Shown in pieces: positions 8,075-15,984 of a stretch of 64,000 nt of DNA. This DNA comes from an uncultured Duodenibacillus sp. Lineage in GTDB: Bacteria; Pseudomonadota; Gammaproteobacteria; Burkholderiales; Burkholderiaceae_F. The DNA is taken from assembly GCA_944390745.1 (NCBI GenBank), contig CALXQK010000006.1:1-64000 (forward strand). The letters run 5' to 3'. A program made the translations under genes and the position numbers. Position 1 is the first letter of the stretch. Each line of letters starts with the position of its first letter. The notes below the pieces were generated by a model. That model searched no databases. It was given only the letters and a program-made list of their open reading frames with translations, and had not been told where the DNA came from.

Positions 8075-9226
8075 TCAGTCGGCAGCAATCTGTTCGATGC
8101 GTAGCTTAGCAATGTCTGCGGCGTCAAGGACGACAAGCGAGGCCTGCGGCGCGCACAGGCCCGCCCGGGCCATGGACTTGAGCGACTTCACGGCATGGGC
8201 CTGCACGTCCTGCGCGCCCGCCGCAGCCGTAAAGAACGCGCGCGCCGGCAGTTCCTCCTCAAGCGCAATGATGGGCGCCGTGATGCGGTTGGTGTCGGCA
8301 AAGTGCAAAAACCGCGCCTGCGGCAGCGCATCCTTGAGGCTCAGATAGAGCGCGTTTTCAAAGAGTGCGCCGACAAAAGACTCGCACGGGCGGGTCATCT
8401 CATCGGAAAGCCACAGCGCCAGACCGGGCGTCGTCCAGTAGAGCTTGGGGCGCAGCTTGGCGCGGCGCGGAGGCTGCGCGCGCATGGGCTCGATGAGTTC
8501 GCACAGGCCGATCGACTCCAGGTGCCGCGTCCAGTCGCGGGCGGTCGGCGCCGAGATGCCAGACTCGGCGGCAATCTCGGCCCAGTTGAGAGGGCGCGCC
8601 GTGCGCGCCGAGAGCGCCTTCATGAAGCTGAAGAAGCTCGAGCGGTCCCGAAGCCTCAGGGTGCTTGCGAGGTCCTCATACCACAGGCGCTTGAAAAAAT
8701 CCGTCCAGCCCGAGGCCGAAAAGCGCGTCGCCCCGGGTTCGGGACCTGCCGCCAGAAGGTTCACGGGCTGCGGCGCAGCGCGCGCAGGGGCGCATGCCGG
8801 GGCAAGCGCTTCAAGAGCCAGATCGTCGGAGAGCGCAGCCTTCAGGGCGCGGGCGGCGTGAAACTGCCGCACCTCGCAGGCGATGCCCTCGCGGCGGGCG
8901 GCCGTCACCTGCTCAATCAGGGCGCGCCGCGAGATGCGCTCGCGCACCCAGAGGGTGGCCGCAGGGCGGCGCACCAGAAACTCGAGCGCAAAGCCGAGAA
9001 ACCCCTCGGCAAGGTGCACGTCGGAAATGATGAAGCCTGATGCGTACTGCTCGAGGAAGTCCTGGGGCGCGGCGCGAAAAAAGCGCCAGGCACGGATGTC
9101 GGAGAGCTCCACCACGGCGCGCGGAGCGTCGGCTGCGGCGCCGGCTTCCAGCGCGTCGATGCGCAGCCTCTGGCTTCCGGCAGGGGATTTTGCAAAGGGC
9201 GGAACTTGGTTTTGCATGTCAGACAA
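8075..9226 (-). CDS. DUF4143-type protein lacking a P-loop
   Basis: A 383-residue protein whose middle and end match AAA_14/DUF4143 proteins. The winged-helix part is clear: FFKRLWYEDLAS, FFSFMKALSARTARPLNWAE, ISAPTARDWTRHLESIGLCE, KLYWTTPGLALWL, then GALFENALYLSL. The N-terminal ATPase half is reduced: there is a VELSDIRAWRF strand and FIISDVH where family members have a VIIDE-type Walker B, but no GxxxxGKT/S anywhere. The C-terminal part that usually carries a restriction-like EVD..E motif is also changed (DTNRITAPIIALEEE). The protein therefore probably cannot hydrolyse ATP and may act as a scaffold or regulator; that is inference. Its start overlaps the permease stop by 8 bases, implying coupled translation. 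Confidence 0.7.
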   Translation of the reverse strand: MSDMQNQVPPFAKSPAGSQRLRIDALEAGAAADAPRAVVELSDIRAWRFFRAAPQDFLEQYASGFIISDVHLAEGFLGFALEFLVRRPAATLWVRERISRRALIEQVTAARREGIACEVRQFHAARALKAALSDDLALEALAPACAPARAAPQPVNLLAAGPEPGATRFSASGWTDFFKRLWYEDLASTLRLRDRSSFFSFMKALSARTARPLNWAEIAAESGISAPTARDWTRHLESIGLCELIEPMRAQPPRRAKLRPKLYWTTPGLALWLSDEMTRPCESFVGALFENALYLSLKDALPQARFLHFADTNRITAPIIALEEELPARAFFTAAAGAQDVQAHAVKSLKSMARAGLCAPQASLVVLDAADIAKLRIEQIAAD

Positions 9227-11594
9227 GTGTTGTGCTCAAGGCCCGTGCCTGCCGCGCGCGAAGCTGGTGCAGCCGGTACGCGAGCACGCCGTAGCCCGCT
9301 GCAAGGATAGCCAAATGCAGCGCCTCGGGAAAGACAAGCGCGGTGTCCGCACCGTTTTGTGCGGCCGCAACGAGCCCGTTGATGCCGGGCGTGGACGGCA
9401 GCAAGGCCCGCACGACGAGCGCGGGCCACGCAAAGCCCGAGACCGGAAAGACCGCTCCGGACAGAAACACGGCCGGAGCCGAGATCACCACGAGCAGCTG
9501 CGCGCCGTAGGCGTTGGAGTTGAGCGCAAAGGTTGCGGCAAGCCCCAAGGAGACGATGGCGGCGATGAATAGCGCCATCAGCATGAGCGAAGCCGCCGGG
9601 TTTTGCATCGAGCTGAAGTCAAAGAGCGCAAAGTCAATGCCCATGGCGTAGGCAATCCACATCATGCCGAAGAACCAGAACGCCCCGTAGAGGGCGGCAA
9701 AGCCGCCGCGGCCGTCCAAAAGGGCCCGGGCAAACCCGCCCATGGGGCGCTCGGCGATCCAGCCGCCAAGCGACATCACGATGCTCATCAGCAGCACGGC
9801 CTGGATGATGACGGGCATCACGACCGGTACGATGTAGCCCGCGTAGCCCGAGAGCACGTTGAAGAGGTTTTCATCGACCATGGAGACGGGGGCGGTCTTC
9901 ACCCTGGCAAGCGTCTCGAGCGGGACGCCGGCGCGCAGCAGGTTGCGGGCGGCGCTCTGCATCATTTCGCCCGAGACCACGGTCATGACGGCGGCCGTCA
10001 CTGCGCGGCTCTTGACCGGGAAGGCGCCGTTGGCGGTGACGCGCACTGCCGTGGGCCGGCCGGCAAGAAGGCTTTCCTCGTAGCCGGCGGGAACGGTGAT
10101 GACGGCGCTGACGGCCTCACGCCCGTAGAGAAGGTGCGCCTGCGCGGGGTCGGCTTCAACGGCGCGGATTCTCAACGTTGTCGCCGACTGCAGCTTCTCG
10201 ATGAGGCTTCGTGAGGCGCTGCTGCGGTCAAGGTCCACCACGGCCGTGTCGATGGCCGTGATCGATTGATTGGCGTAGGGCCAGGCGTAGAAGACAAGGT
10301 AAAAGGCCGTGGCAAGCACGAAGATCGCGAAGGTGTCGCGCGAGAAGGCGCCCTTCAGGAGCACGGCCGCCGCGGTCGACAGAGTCGACTTCGGACGGCG
10401 CATGTCAACCGGCTCGGGCATCTGCTCGCGGCGCGCAAGGCGTGCGGCGCGCCAGGGCAGCAGCGCAAGCCCCAGGGCCAGGGGCACGATGCAGAAGGCC
10501 GCCAGGACGCCGAGCAGATAAAGCGTGTGCGCCGCGTCGCTTGCAAGCACCCACTGCGAGGACTGAAGCCTCAGAAACCACGTCAGCGGAAAGATGCTGC
10601 TCAGAGCCTGCGCCGAGGCGTCCATCGAATCGAGCGGAAACGAGAAGCCCGTGAAGGGAAAGGTCGGGGCGATGTAGCAGATCGCCGCCGACATGGCCAG
10701 AATCCAGCTTGGTGCGAGCACCACAAAGCACAGCGCCATCGCAAGCATGGCGCTCATCAGAAGCATGGCGCCTGCGCACCAGGCCGCAAGGCTCCCCTCT
10801 GGCGCCCAGCCCTGGAAGCCGGCAAACCAGCTCACATAACCGAGCGCATAGACAAGATACAGGCACCACCAGGGAAAGAGGCGCCCGAGCATTGCCGCGC
10901 GCACCGAGCGCGATGACGAGACGAGGCGGGCGACGGTGCGCCTTCTCATGTCGCGGCTCACGACGCCCACGCCCGTGAGGATTGCGGCAAGCGCCATGAC
11001 GCCCGGTACGAGCGTGGCCGTGAGGTAGCCCTCAAAGTTCATGGCGGGGTTGCCCGCAACAAGAACGTCCTGCGAAACCGTCAGAAGCCGCTGCCGGCTG
11101 CCGTCAAGACCGCCGCCGGCTGCTGCGCCCGACTTGAGCAATTTTTCGACATTGATCTGCAGGAGGGCGCTCTTGAGGTCGCTTTCGATCGTGACGGCAA
11201 TGGCGTAGAAGCTCTTGTTGAAGAAGAGCTCAATGGCCGAGTCGCTTCTGGCGGCCGCCGCATGCGCCGACCAATCCCTGGGAATGACCATGAGCGCATA
11301 GATTTCGCCCGAGGCAAGCGACTGCTGGGCGGCCGCGCGCGACTCAAAGTCCTCAAAGCCGATGGAGGGAATGGCCGAGAGCGTCTGCACAAGCTCGCGA
11401 CTCTCGGCGGAGTCGTCGAGATCCACAAGTCCAACGGGCAGCGCCCGCATCAGGCCTGCGGCAAAGACCGCCGCAAGAATCAGCCACCAGAACAGGGGTG
11501 CCGCGACGCCCGAGATGAAAAGCCACGGGCGCCGCAAGGCGGCGTAGACCTCATCGCGGGCGGCGTAGAGAAATTCCTGCAGAGCCTTCGACAT
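9219..11594 (-). CDS. Fused tandem ABC-2 type permease
   Basis: A 791-residue inner-membrane protein made of two complete ABC-2 (YhhJ/YbhR-like) permeases in one chain. The first (about 1-395) has an N-terminal helix at PWLFISGVAAPLFWW, a large periplasmic loop with VGLVDLDDSAESREL, and a six-helix bundle. The second (about 400-791) repeats this with TAVVDLDRSSASRSLIEKL. Each half is normally one subunit of a dimer that exports drugs or other molecules with an ATP-binding partner. No Walker motifs occur in this protein or in its operon. Upstream by 41 bases is the HlyD-like adaptor and before that the TolC-like channel, so a three-part exporter is the natural reading. Substrate unknown. Confidence 0.9.
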   Translation of the reverse strand: MSKALQEFLYAARDEVYAALRRPWLFISGVAAPLFWWLILAAVFAAGLMRALPVGLVDLDDSAESRELVQTLSAIPSIGFEDFESRAAAQQSLASGEIYALMVIPRDWSAHAAAARSDSAIELFFNKSFYAIAVTIESDLKSALLQINVEKLLKSGAAAGGGLDGSRQRLLTVSQDVLVAGNPAMNFEGYLTATLVPGVMALAAILTGVGVVSRDMRRRTVARLVSSSRSVRAAMLGRLFPWWCLYLVYALGYVSWFAGFQGWAPEGSLAAWCAGAMLLMSAMLAMALCFVVLAPSWILAMSAAICYIAPTFPFTGFSFPLDSMDASAQALSSIFPLTWFLRLQSSQWVLASDAAHTLYLLGVLAAFCIVPLALGLALLPWRAARLARREQMPEPVDMRRPKSTLSTAAAVLLKGAFSRDTFAIFVLATAFYLVFYAWPYANQSITAIDTAVVDLDRSSASRSLIEKLQSATTLRIRAVEADPAQAHLLYGREAVSAVITVPAGYEESLLAGRPTAVRVTANGAFPVKSRAVTAAVMTVVSGEMMQSAARNLLRAGVPLETLARVKTAPVSMVDENLFNVLSGYAGYIVPVVMPVIIQAVLLMSIVMSLGGWIAERPMGGFARALLDGRGGFAALYGAFWFFGMMWIAYAMGIDFALFDFSSMQNPAASLMLMALFIAAIVSLGLAATFALNSNAYGAQLLVVISAPAVFLSGAVFPVSGFAWPALVVRALLPSTPGINGLVAAAQNGADTALVFPEALHLAILAAGYGVLAYRLHQLRARQARALSTTLV

Positions 11595-11635
11595 GGCGCA
11601 AGTCCGTCAGAGTGGCGCGGGGGATGGACGCGCGG

Positions 11636-12628
11636 CTAGTCGCGCGGCACCAGAACGCTCATGCCCGGGCGCAGATCCTCAAGGGGCCTTGCCGGCCGCG
11701 CCCGGACTTCAAAGGTGCGCACGTCGTAGCCCGAGGACTGGCGCGTGGAGCGCCAGGTGGCGTAGTCCGCGCGCGGGCTGATCCAGTAGACGGACAGCTC
11801 CACCCCCTTCATGCCCAGGGCCGGAATGTCGGCCTTCATGCTCGAGCCCACGCGAATGCCCGAGAGCTCATCCTCGCGGATGTTGAAGGACACCCACTTG
11901 TCGGAGTGATCAATGAGAGTCACAAGCGGAAAGCCCGCGGGCGTGACCTCGCCGGCGTGAAGCACCACGCGCGAGACTTCGCCTTCGCGGGGCGCGCGAA
12001 CGCGCGCCTCCTCGACAAGGCTAGAGACTTCTGCAACGCCTTCCTCGGCCTGGCGCGCCAGCGCCTCGGCCGCGCGCTTCTCATCGGCGCGTGCGCCGTT
12101 GACGGCCATCTCGTACTGGCTCTTGGCCGCCCGCGTGGCGTTGGCGGCGTTTTTAAGCGCGGCAAGCGCCTCGTCGTGCTTTTGTGCGGAGACGAGCCCC
12201 TCCTTGAAGAGTGTGTGCACGCGCTTCCAGCTCTTTTGCGCAAGCGTCTGGGCGGCAAGGGCGCGGTCATACTGCGCGCGGGCCGCATCGATCTGTTCGC
12301 TGCGCACGCCTTCCTCAACAAGCCGCAGCCGTGCCTGGGCGGCCTGCTGCTGCGCCTGGACCTGTCCGAGCTTGGCGGAAAGCTCGGGGATGGCGATCTC
12401 GGCGAGCACCTCGCCAGCCTGCACGCGGTCGCCCTCGCGCACAAACACCTTTTCAATGCGTCCGGGGATCTTGGGCGAAACGTCGATCACGCGTGCGTCG
12501 GCCTGCCCCTGCAGCGGAGGCGTCGGGGGATTGGCGGCCTTCCACAGACCGAAGCCGATGGCGCCGGCGGCGACGACCACGCAGATGCCGACGATCGTCT
12601 TGACGGGAAATTTTGCGGATTCGATCAT
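11636..12628 (-). CDS. HlyD-family membrane fusion protein
   Basis: A 330-residue periplasmic adaptor. One transmembrane helix (about 9-29) anchors it; a lipoyl half-motif follows (VIDVSPKIPGRIEKVFVREG), then a long coiled-coil hairpin (about 85-205, rich in Ala, Gln and Arg), the second lipoyl half (VRAPREGEVSRVVLHAGEV) and beta-barrel domain. This is the YhiI/YbhG/EmrA-like arrangement that links an inner-membrane pump to an outer-membrane channel. It starts only 5 bases after the TolC-like stop and precedes the tandem permease by 41 bases. The assignment to the family is secure. Confidence 0.93.
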   Translation of the reverse strand: MIESAKFPVKTIVGICVVVAAGAIGFGLWKAANPPTPPLQGQADARVIDVSPKIPGRIEKVFVREGDRVQAGEVLAEIAIPELSAKLGQVQAQQQAAQARLRLVEEGVRSEQIDAARAQYDRALAAQTLAQKSWKRVHTLFKEGLVSAQKHDEALAALKNAANATRAAKSQYEMAVNGARADEKRAAEALARQAEEGVAEVSSLVEEARVRAPREGEVSRVVLHAGEVTPAGFPLVTLIDHSDKWVSFNIREDELSGIRVGSSMKADIPALGMKGVELSVYWISPRADYATWRSTRQSSGYDVRTFEVRARPARPLEDLRPGMSVLVPRD

Positions 12629-12633
12629 GATTC

Positions 12634-14028
12634 TCAGCGTTCGATGATGTTGTCGACTCGCGCAAGCGAGGACTCAAATTCATGCATGGTTCCGGCGATG
12701 CCGTTTAGTGCCGCCCAGGCGGCGACAAAGCGGTAGGCCGCCAGCCGCCGCGCAATTTGTGCGGCAAGAAGCTTGTTGCGCGCGTCGTTGACGTCGTCAG
12801 CGGTGGACAGCCCCTCGCTGAAGCTTTTTTCGCGCAGCCGCAGGTTTTCCTGCGCAAGCGCCAGCGTCGAGTCGGTGAGCCGGTACTGCTCGCGCGCCTG
12901 TTCGCTTCTGAGGTAGGCGGTTTCAACGGCCGTGGTGAGCTTGTTGACGGCCTCGCCCCGGGCGGCCTGCGCCTTGGTCACCAGCGAGCGCGCCGCGGCG
13001 ATGCTTTCATTTCGATCCTTGTTGTCCCAGAGCGTGAAGCGCACGCCGATGCCGGCAATCCAGTCGGGCTCGGTGATGGACAGATAGTGCTTGATGAGGT
13101 TGCCCTGGGCAAAGGCGTAGAGCTGGGGGTGCCAGGCGGACTTGGCGGCCGTCACGCCCTGGTCGGCCTGCCGTCGTTTGGCGTCGATCGACTGCAGCAG
13201 GGGGCTGAAGGCAAGCGCCTTGTCGACCCAGTCCTTCGCGGAGCCGAGACTGCCTGTGAGAACAAAGAGGGGAGTGGAGAGCGCGCCGATGCGTTCCTCG
13301 CGCAAAAGCCCCGCGAGCTCGCGCTCGGCAACCGAGCAGTCCGTGCGCGCCGAAAGAAGCTCGCGGCGCGCGGCGTCGCGGTTGACTTCAACGGCCATGC
13401 GCTCAAGCCTGCTGATGACGCCCGTCTGCTCAAACCGGCGGGCTTTCTTCACCTCAAGGTCCTGCTGCGCGAGCATGTCCTCGCGCAGGTTCACGATCGA
13501 GCGCGCAAGCTGCACGGCAAAGTATTTCTGCGCAAGCTCGGTGTCGAGCTGGTCGCGCACGACCCGGGAGCGGGCGCGGCTTTCGGCGACGGCCTCGTCT
13601 GCGGCATTGACCCTTGCGGTGATCGCGCCGCCCGTGTACAGCGGCATCTCGAGACTGAGCACCGCGCGCGGGCCGTCAAGGTCATCGCGGTAGGAAAGAC
13701 TCGTGTCGTCCAGGCTTGATCCCAGAATGGGGCCGAGCTGCGGGGGCATCATGGAGCCGAGGTTGATGGGGCCGATGTCGACCGACTTGCTGCCCCAGAC
13801 CTGCTTGGCGTCGAGCACCACCTTGGGACCGTGAAGGCTTCTGGCGCTTTGCGCCTCATGCTGTCTGCGGCTTGTCTCGGCATCCTCGGCCTTGATGGAG
13901 TCGGCGCGGGCGTGCGCCATGGTGCGCGCCGCTGCGAAATCAAGCGGCGCAATGGTTTGCGGGGGCGCAGCTCGGCACAACAGGGCGGCCGAACAAAGCA
14001 TGGCGGCGACAAGCAGGCGGTTAGGCAT
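12634..14028 (-). CDS. TolC-family outer-membrane channel protein
   Basis: A 464-residue protein with a signal peptide (MPNRLLVAAMLCSAALLCRA). Two OEP repeats follow: long helices with LDTELAQKYFAVQLARSIVN and, later, TTAVETAYLRSEQAREQYRL, separated by beta segments (VLSLEMPLYTGG, IGVRFTLWDN). This is the TolC/OprM fold, which forms a trimeric tunnel across the periplasm and outer membrane. The frame is open to 14136, but ATG 14028 gives the signal peptide and is preferred; the ribosome binding site is poor. It is the first gene of the five-gene operon and is divergent from tRNA-Leu, 146 bases away. Confidence 0.9.
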   Translation of the reverse strand: MPNRLLVAAMLCSAALLCRAAPPQTIAPLDFAAARTMAHARADSIKAEDAETSRRQHEAQSARSLHGPKVVLDAKQVWGSKSVDIGPINLGSMMPPQLGPILGSSLDDTSLSYRDDLDGPRAVLSLEMPLYTGGAITARVNAADEAVAESRARSRVVRDQLDTELAQKYFAVQLARSIVNLREDMLAQQDLEVKKARRFEQTGVISRLERMAVEVNRDAARRELLSARTDCSVAERELAGLLREERIGALSTPLFVLTGSLGSAKDWVDKALAFSPLLQSIDAKRRQADQGVTAAKSAWHPQLYAFAQGNLIKHYLSITEPDWIAGIGVRFTLWDNKDRNESIAAARSLVTKAQAARGEAVNKLTTAVETAYLRSEQAREQYRLTDSTLALAQENLRLREKSFSEGLSTADDVNDARNKLLAAQIARRLAAYRFVAAWAALNGIAGTMHEFESSLARVDNIIER

Positions 14029-14153
14029 GGCGGAGCTGTCAGATGTGATTGTTGTCAGTTGCGAGTCCAACCCATGATTTGTCTGCAAAGTGGTCGCCGG
14101 CAGCCGTTTCAGGGCGCTTCGGGCGAGGGCAGACAACTCCCGAAACTGTACTG

Positions 14154-14159
14154 TACAAT
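14154..14159 (+). promoter_or_regulatory. -10 element of the tRNA-Leu promoter
   Basis: TACAAT lies 16 bases before the tRNA. The matching -35 is poor, which is tolerable for a candidate only. Confidence 0.45.
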
Positions 14160-14174
14160 GGCCATTTTAAAACC

Positions 14175-14259
14175 GCCCGAGTGACGAAATTGGTAGACGT
14201 AGCGGACTTAAAATCCGCAGCCGCAAGGTGTACGGGTTCGACCCCCGTCTCGGGCACCA
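14175..14259 (+). tRNA. tRNA-Leu (anticodon TAA)
   Basis: An 85-base tRNA with an encoded CCA end. The acceptor GCCCGAG pairs with CTCGGGC; the anticodon arm GCGGACTTAAAATCCGC carries TAA in the loop; the long variable arm (CAGCCGCAAGGTGT region) is typical of class II leucine tRNAs; the T arm is ACGGGTTCGACCCCCGT. It decodes UUA and UUG. It sits at the border between the exporter operon and the scrambled region with IS and Fic remnants. Confidence 0.96.
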
Positions 14260-14393
14260 CCCCGCCTGTTTCTTCATACCTCCCCACAGCTCCTCGCAGC
14301 TCCCAGGTCCCCTCAGCAAATCCCGCGTTTCCAAGGCTTCCCGCTGGTTTTCTGCGTTCCCCAATAGTTCCCTGTGACTCCCCCTGATTTCCC
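14260..14393. repeat. Pyrimidine-rich tract with phased TCC motifs
   Basis: About 130 bases in which TCC or TCCC recurs roughly every 9-11 bases on the + strand. The other strand therefore carries spaced G-runs, for example four runs of 3-5 G with loops of 7-8 bases near 14361-14396. It fills the space between the tRNA and the transposase remnant. No gene or terminator is apparent in it. Confidence 0.5.
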
Positions 14394-14840
14394 TTGAATC
14401 ATCGTCGTGCTGGAAACCCTGGCAAACGAGTGCAGGAAGATCAGAAACTCCTGGATCGAATCAGAATTCTCCAAGAGCACCACCAAGGACGATACGGTGT
14501 CCGACGAATGACGGCTGCATTGCGTACAGACGGACATGAGCGCAAGCCTGGTCACAATCAGGTTGCACGGCTCATGCGAGAGTATGGGTACTCGGCCGTG
14601 ATTCGACGCGCCAACAACTACAGGGTATGCGTGAAAAAAGGACGATTACCGGACGGAACCGTCTTGGAAGACACATTGGATCGCCAACTTGAGCAATCCA
14701 AGCCTCGTACCGCCTTTGTTACGGATGTGACCTGTATCCCTGTCAAGGAAGGTTGGCTGTACGTCTCCCCTGTCATGGATCTGTGCACGCGGGAAATTGT
14801 GGTTTGTGAGACGAGTACGCGCCAGCACTTGGCACTGCGA
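14394..14840 (+). pseudogene. IS3-family transposase (orfB) remnant
   Basis: About 148 codons of an IS3-type DDE transposase. Recognisable parts are the HTH_21 helper domain (RIRILQEHHQGRYGVRRMTA, then RLMREYGY) and the start of the rve core, with the first catalytic Asp in FVTDVTCIPVKEGWLYVSPV followed by DLCTREIVVCETSTRQH. The N-terminal orfA part and the second and third acidic residues are missing. The right end runs straight into a truncated Fic gene on the opposite strand at about 14836-14842, so this is a scar and not an active element. No terminal inverted repeats were found. Confidence 0.85.
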
Positions 14841-15133
14841 TAGTTGAGAATTTCCTGAACATCATCCCTCCTGTTTGCTGGAACGACAATGCCTGCGTTC
14901 TCTCCGACAACTTCATCAAAAGTTGTAACAGTTCCTTCAATTACGTTTGAGCACTGAGCTTCCTTCATGAGCCAGGTAAGCCAGAAAAGGTCTGCCTTTG
15001 CTGATGCACGCATCATGCCATCAAGTCTGCAAAGTTCTACTAGTGCTTTATTCTCAAGATACCCAAAGCTTTTCCCAGGGGAATCATCACTAGTCAAAGG
15101 GAGGGATGGCAAGACAAAGGGAATCGGGCTCAT
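14836..15133 (-). pseudogene. Fic-family protein, N-terminal fragment
   Basis: About 100 residues of the Fic_N domain: ENKALVELCRLDGMMRAS, then LMKEAQCSNVIEGTVTTFDE and DDVQEILNYRSA. Full Fic proteins continue for another 250 residues to an HxFxDGNGRxxR AMPylation motif, which is absent. The homologous sequence ends where the IS3 remnant begins. Fic enzymes transfer AMP from ATP to protein hydroxyls; this fragment cannot. Lower GC than neighbouring genes suggests foreign origin. ATG 15133 gives a plausible start. Confidence 0.75.
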
Positions 15134-15500
15134 TTGTATAACTTAAAACGCACTTCAATAGAGACGAACCAGTTATAGACAATCAAAAGGCGGCTCCAGT
15201 AGAAGCAAATTTGTTTGTTTCCATTAAGGGCTCTGATAGAGTGAATGGCCACGTCAACCCGCTCTATAGAACGGGTTGGCGTGGGTCGTCTCTTTCGAAA
15301 CGGCCCGTGATCGGCCCTTTCCTAGACGCGCACCGCAGTCAAGCTGACTCTTTTAGACGGGCGTAGGGATCCGACAGACCTTCGCGATAGGACTCCCATC
15401 TTTGAACCCCCGGGAGCAGGGAAAGAACTTTGAGAGGAGCCCGACTTCGGATCGACGGCCTTTGCACGGAACCGCTCAGGCCCCTCTCAAAGCCCTCTGA
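15134..15500. other. Structured non-coding stretch
   Basis: No gene is supported here. Two hairpins stand out. At 15249-15284, CCACGTCAACCCG pairs with CGGGTTGGCGTGG around CTCTATAGAA (one G-T pair). At 15428-15492, CTTTGAGAGG pairs perfectly with CCTCTCAAAG, enclosing a 45-base arm with further GCC/GGC pairing. The second hairpin lies just after the stop of the minus-strand 59-codon frame, so it could end that transcript. The first could belong to an IS or a small RNA. Not recognised as 6S RNA, tmRNA, RNase P RNA or SRP RNA. Confidence 0.4.
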
Positions 15501-15680
15501 TCAGTAGCCCGGCATCTGCATCAGCAGCGCAAGGCAAACCACAAACACCACCGCGCACAGCGCCAGCCCCTGCGGCGTGTCCCCGTCGGCGTTGCGGCGA
15601 GTTTGCCGCGAAGCACGCGCTTGAGAACTAAAGCCGCCCGGTGAGCCGGTCCTTGACCATGCCGGGGGCTGGCCGGCCAT
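15501..15680 (-). CDS. Possible 59-residue single-pass membrane protein
   Basis: An ATG-initiated frame of 59 codons. The first 35 residues are polar and basic (ARASRQTRRNADGD). The last 20 form one strongly hydrophobic helix (GLALCAVVFVVCLALLMQMP) ending in GY. Codons in the hydrophobic part favour G/C at position three like real genes nearby. No good ribosome binding site is seen (GCTAAAG only). It could be a small membrane protein, or the tail of a larger decayed gene. No family is recognised. Confidence 0.4.
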   Translation of the reverse strand: MAGQPPAWSRTGSPGGFSSQARASRQTRRNADGDTPQGLALCAVVFVVCLALLMQMPGY

Positions 15681-15775
15681 CTTTAGCGATGGAGAATCGG
15701 TGCGGCAGCTGTCTGCGGCGTCACGCCGCAGGCCGCTGCCGTTGCCGATTTCTCTGAAAAATCAATGTTGCCGCA

Positions 15776-15804
15776 CTGCACAAAGCGGCGGATTTCTGTA
15801 TAAT
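15776..15804 (+). promoter_or_regulatory. Promoter of rpsB with 5' hairpin
   Basis: A consensus TATAAT (15799-15804) with a weak -35 (CTGCAC, 17-base spacer). Right after the expected start, CCCGC (15814-15818) pairs with GCGGG (15824-15828) and six T follow at 15832-15837. The leader to rpsB is about 175 bases, long enough for S2-type feedback control, which is known for rpsB in other bacteria but cannot be shown here. Confidence 0.6.
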
Positions 15805-15984
15805 GCCGCGTCTCCCGCAGTCAGCGGGAACTTTTTTCATGGGCCTGTCCGTCATGTAGTCGGCAGGCTGGTAAATCGCACGTCAGCGGCTCTTCCGAGG
15901 TGAGGAATCCCGGGCGCGGAGCGCCCAAGGTTTGCTTCATTCACAAACGGCCGCGGCGTTAGACATTAACCTTGGAGATACAAA

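Noticed and set aside
15300-15500. 6S RNA, tmRNA, RNase P RNA or SRP RNA in the structured region
   Set aside because: None of the conserved sequence cores I know for these RNAs could be found; only hairpins are visible.
15700-15903. Plus-strand frame of 67 codons before rpsB
   Set aside because: It contains the rpsB -10 element and leader hairpin, so it is better explained as a promoter region.
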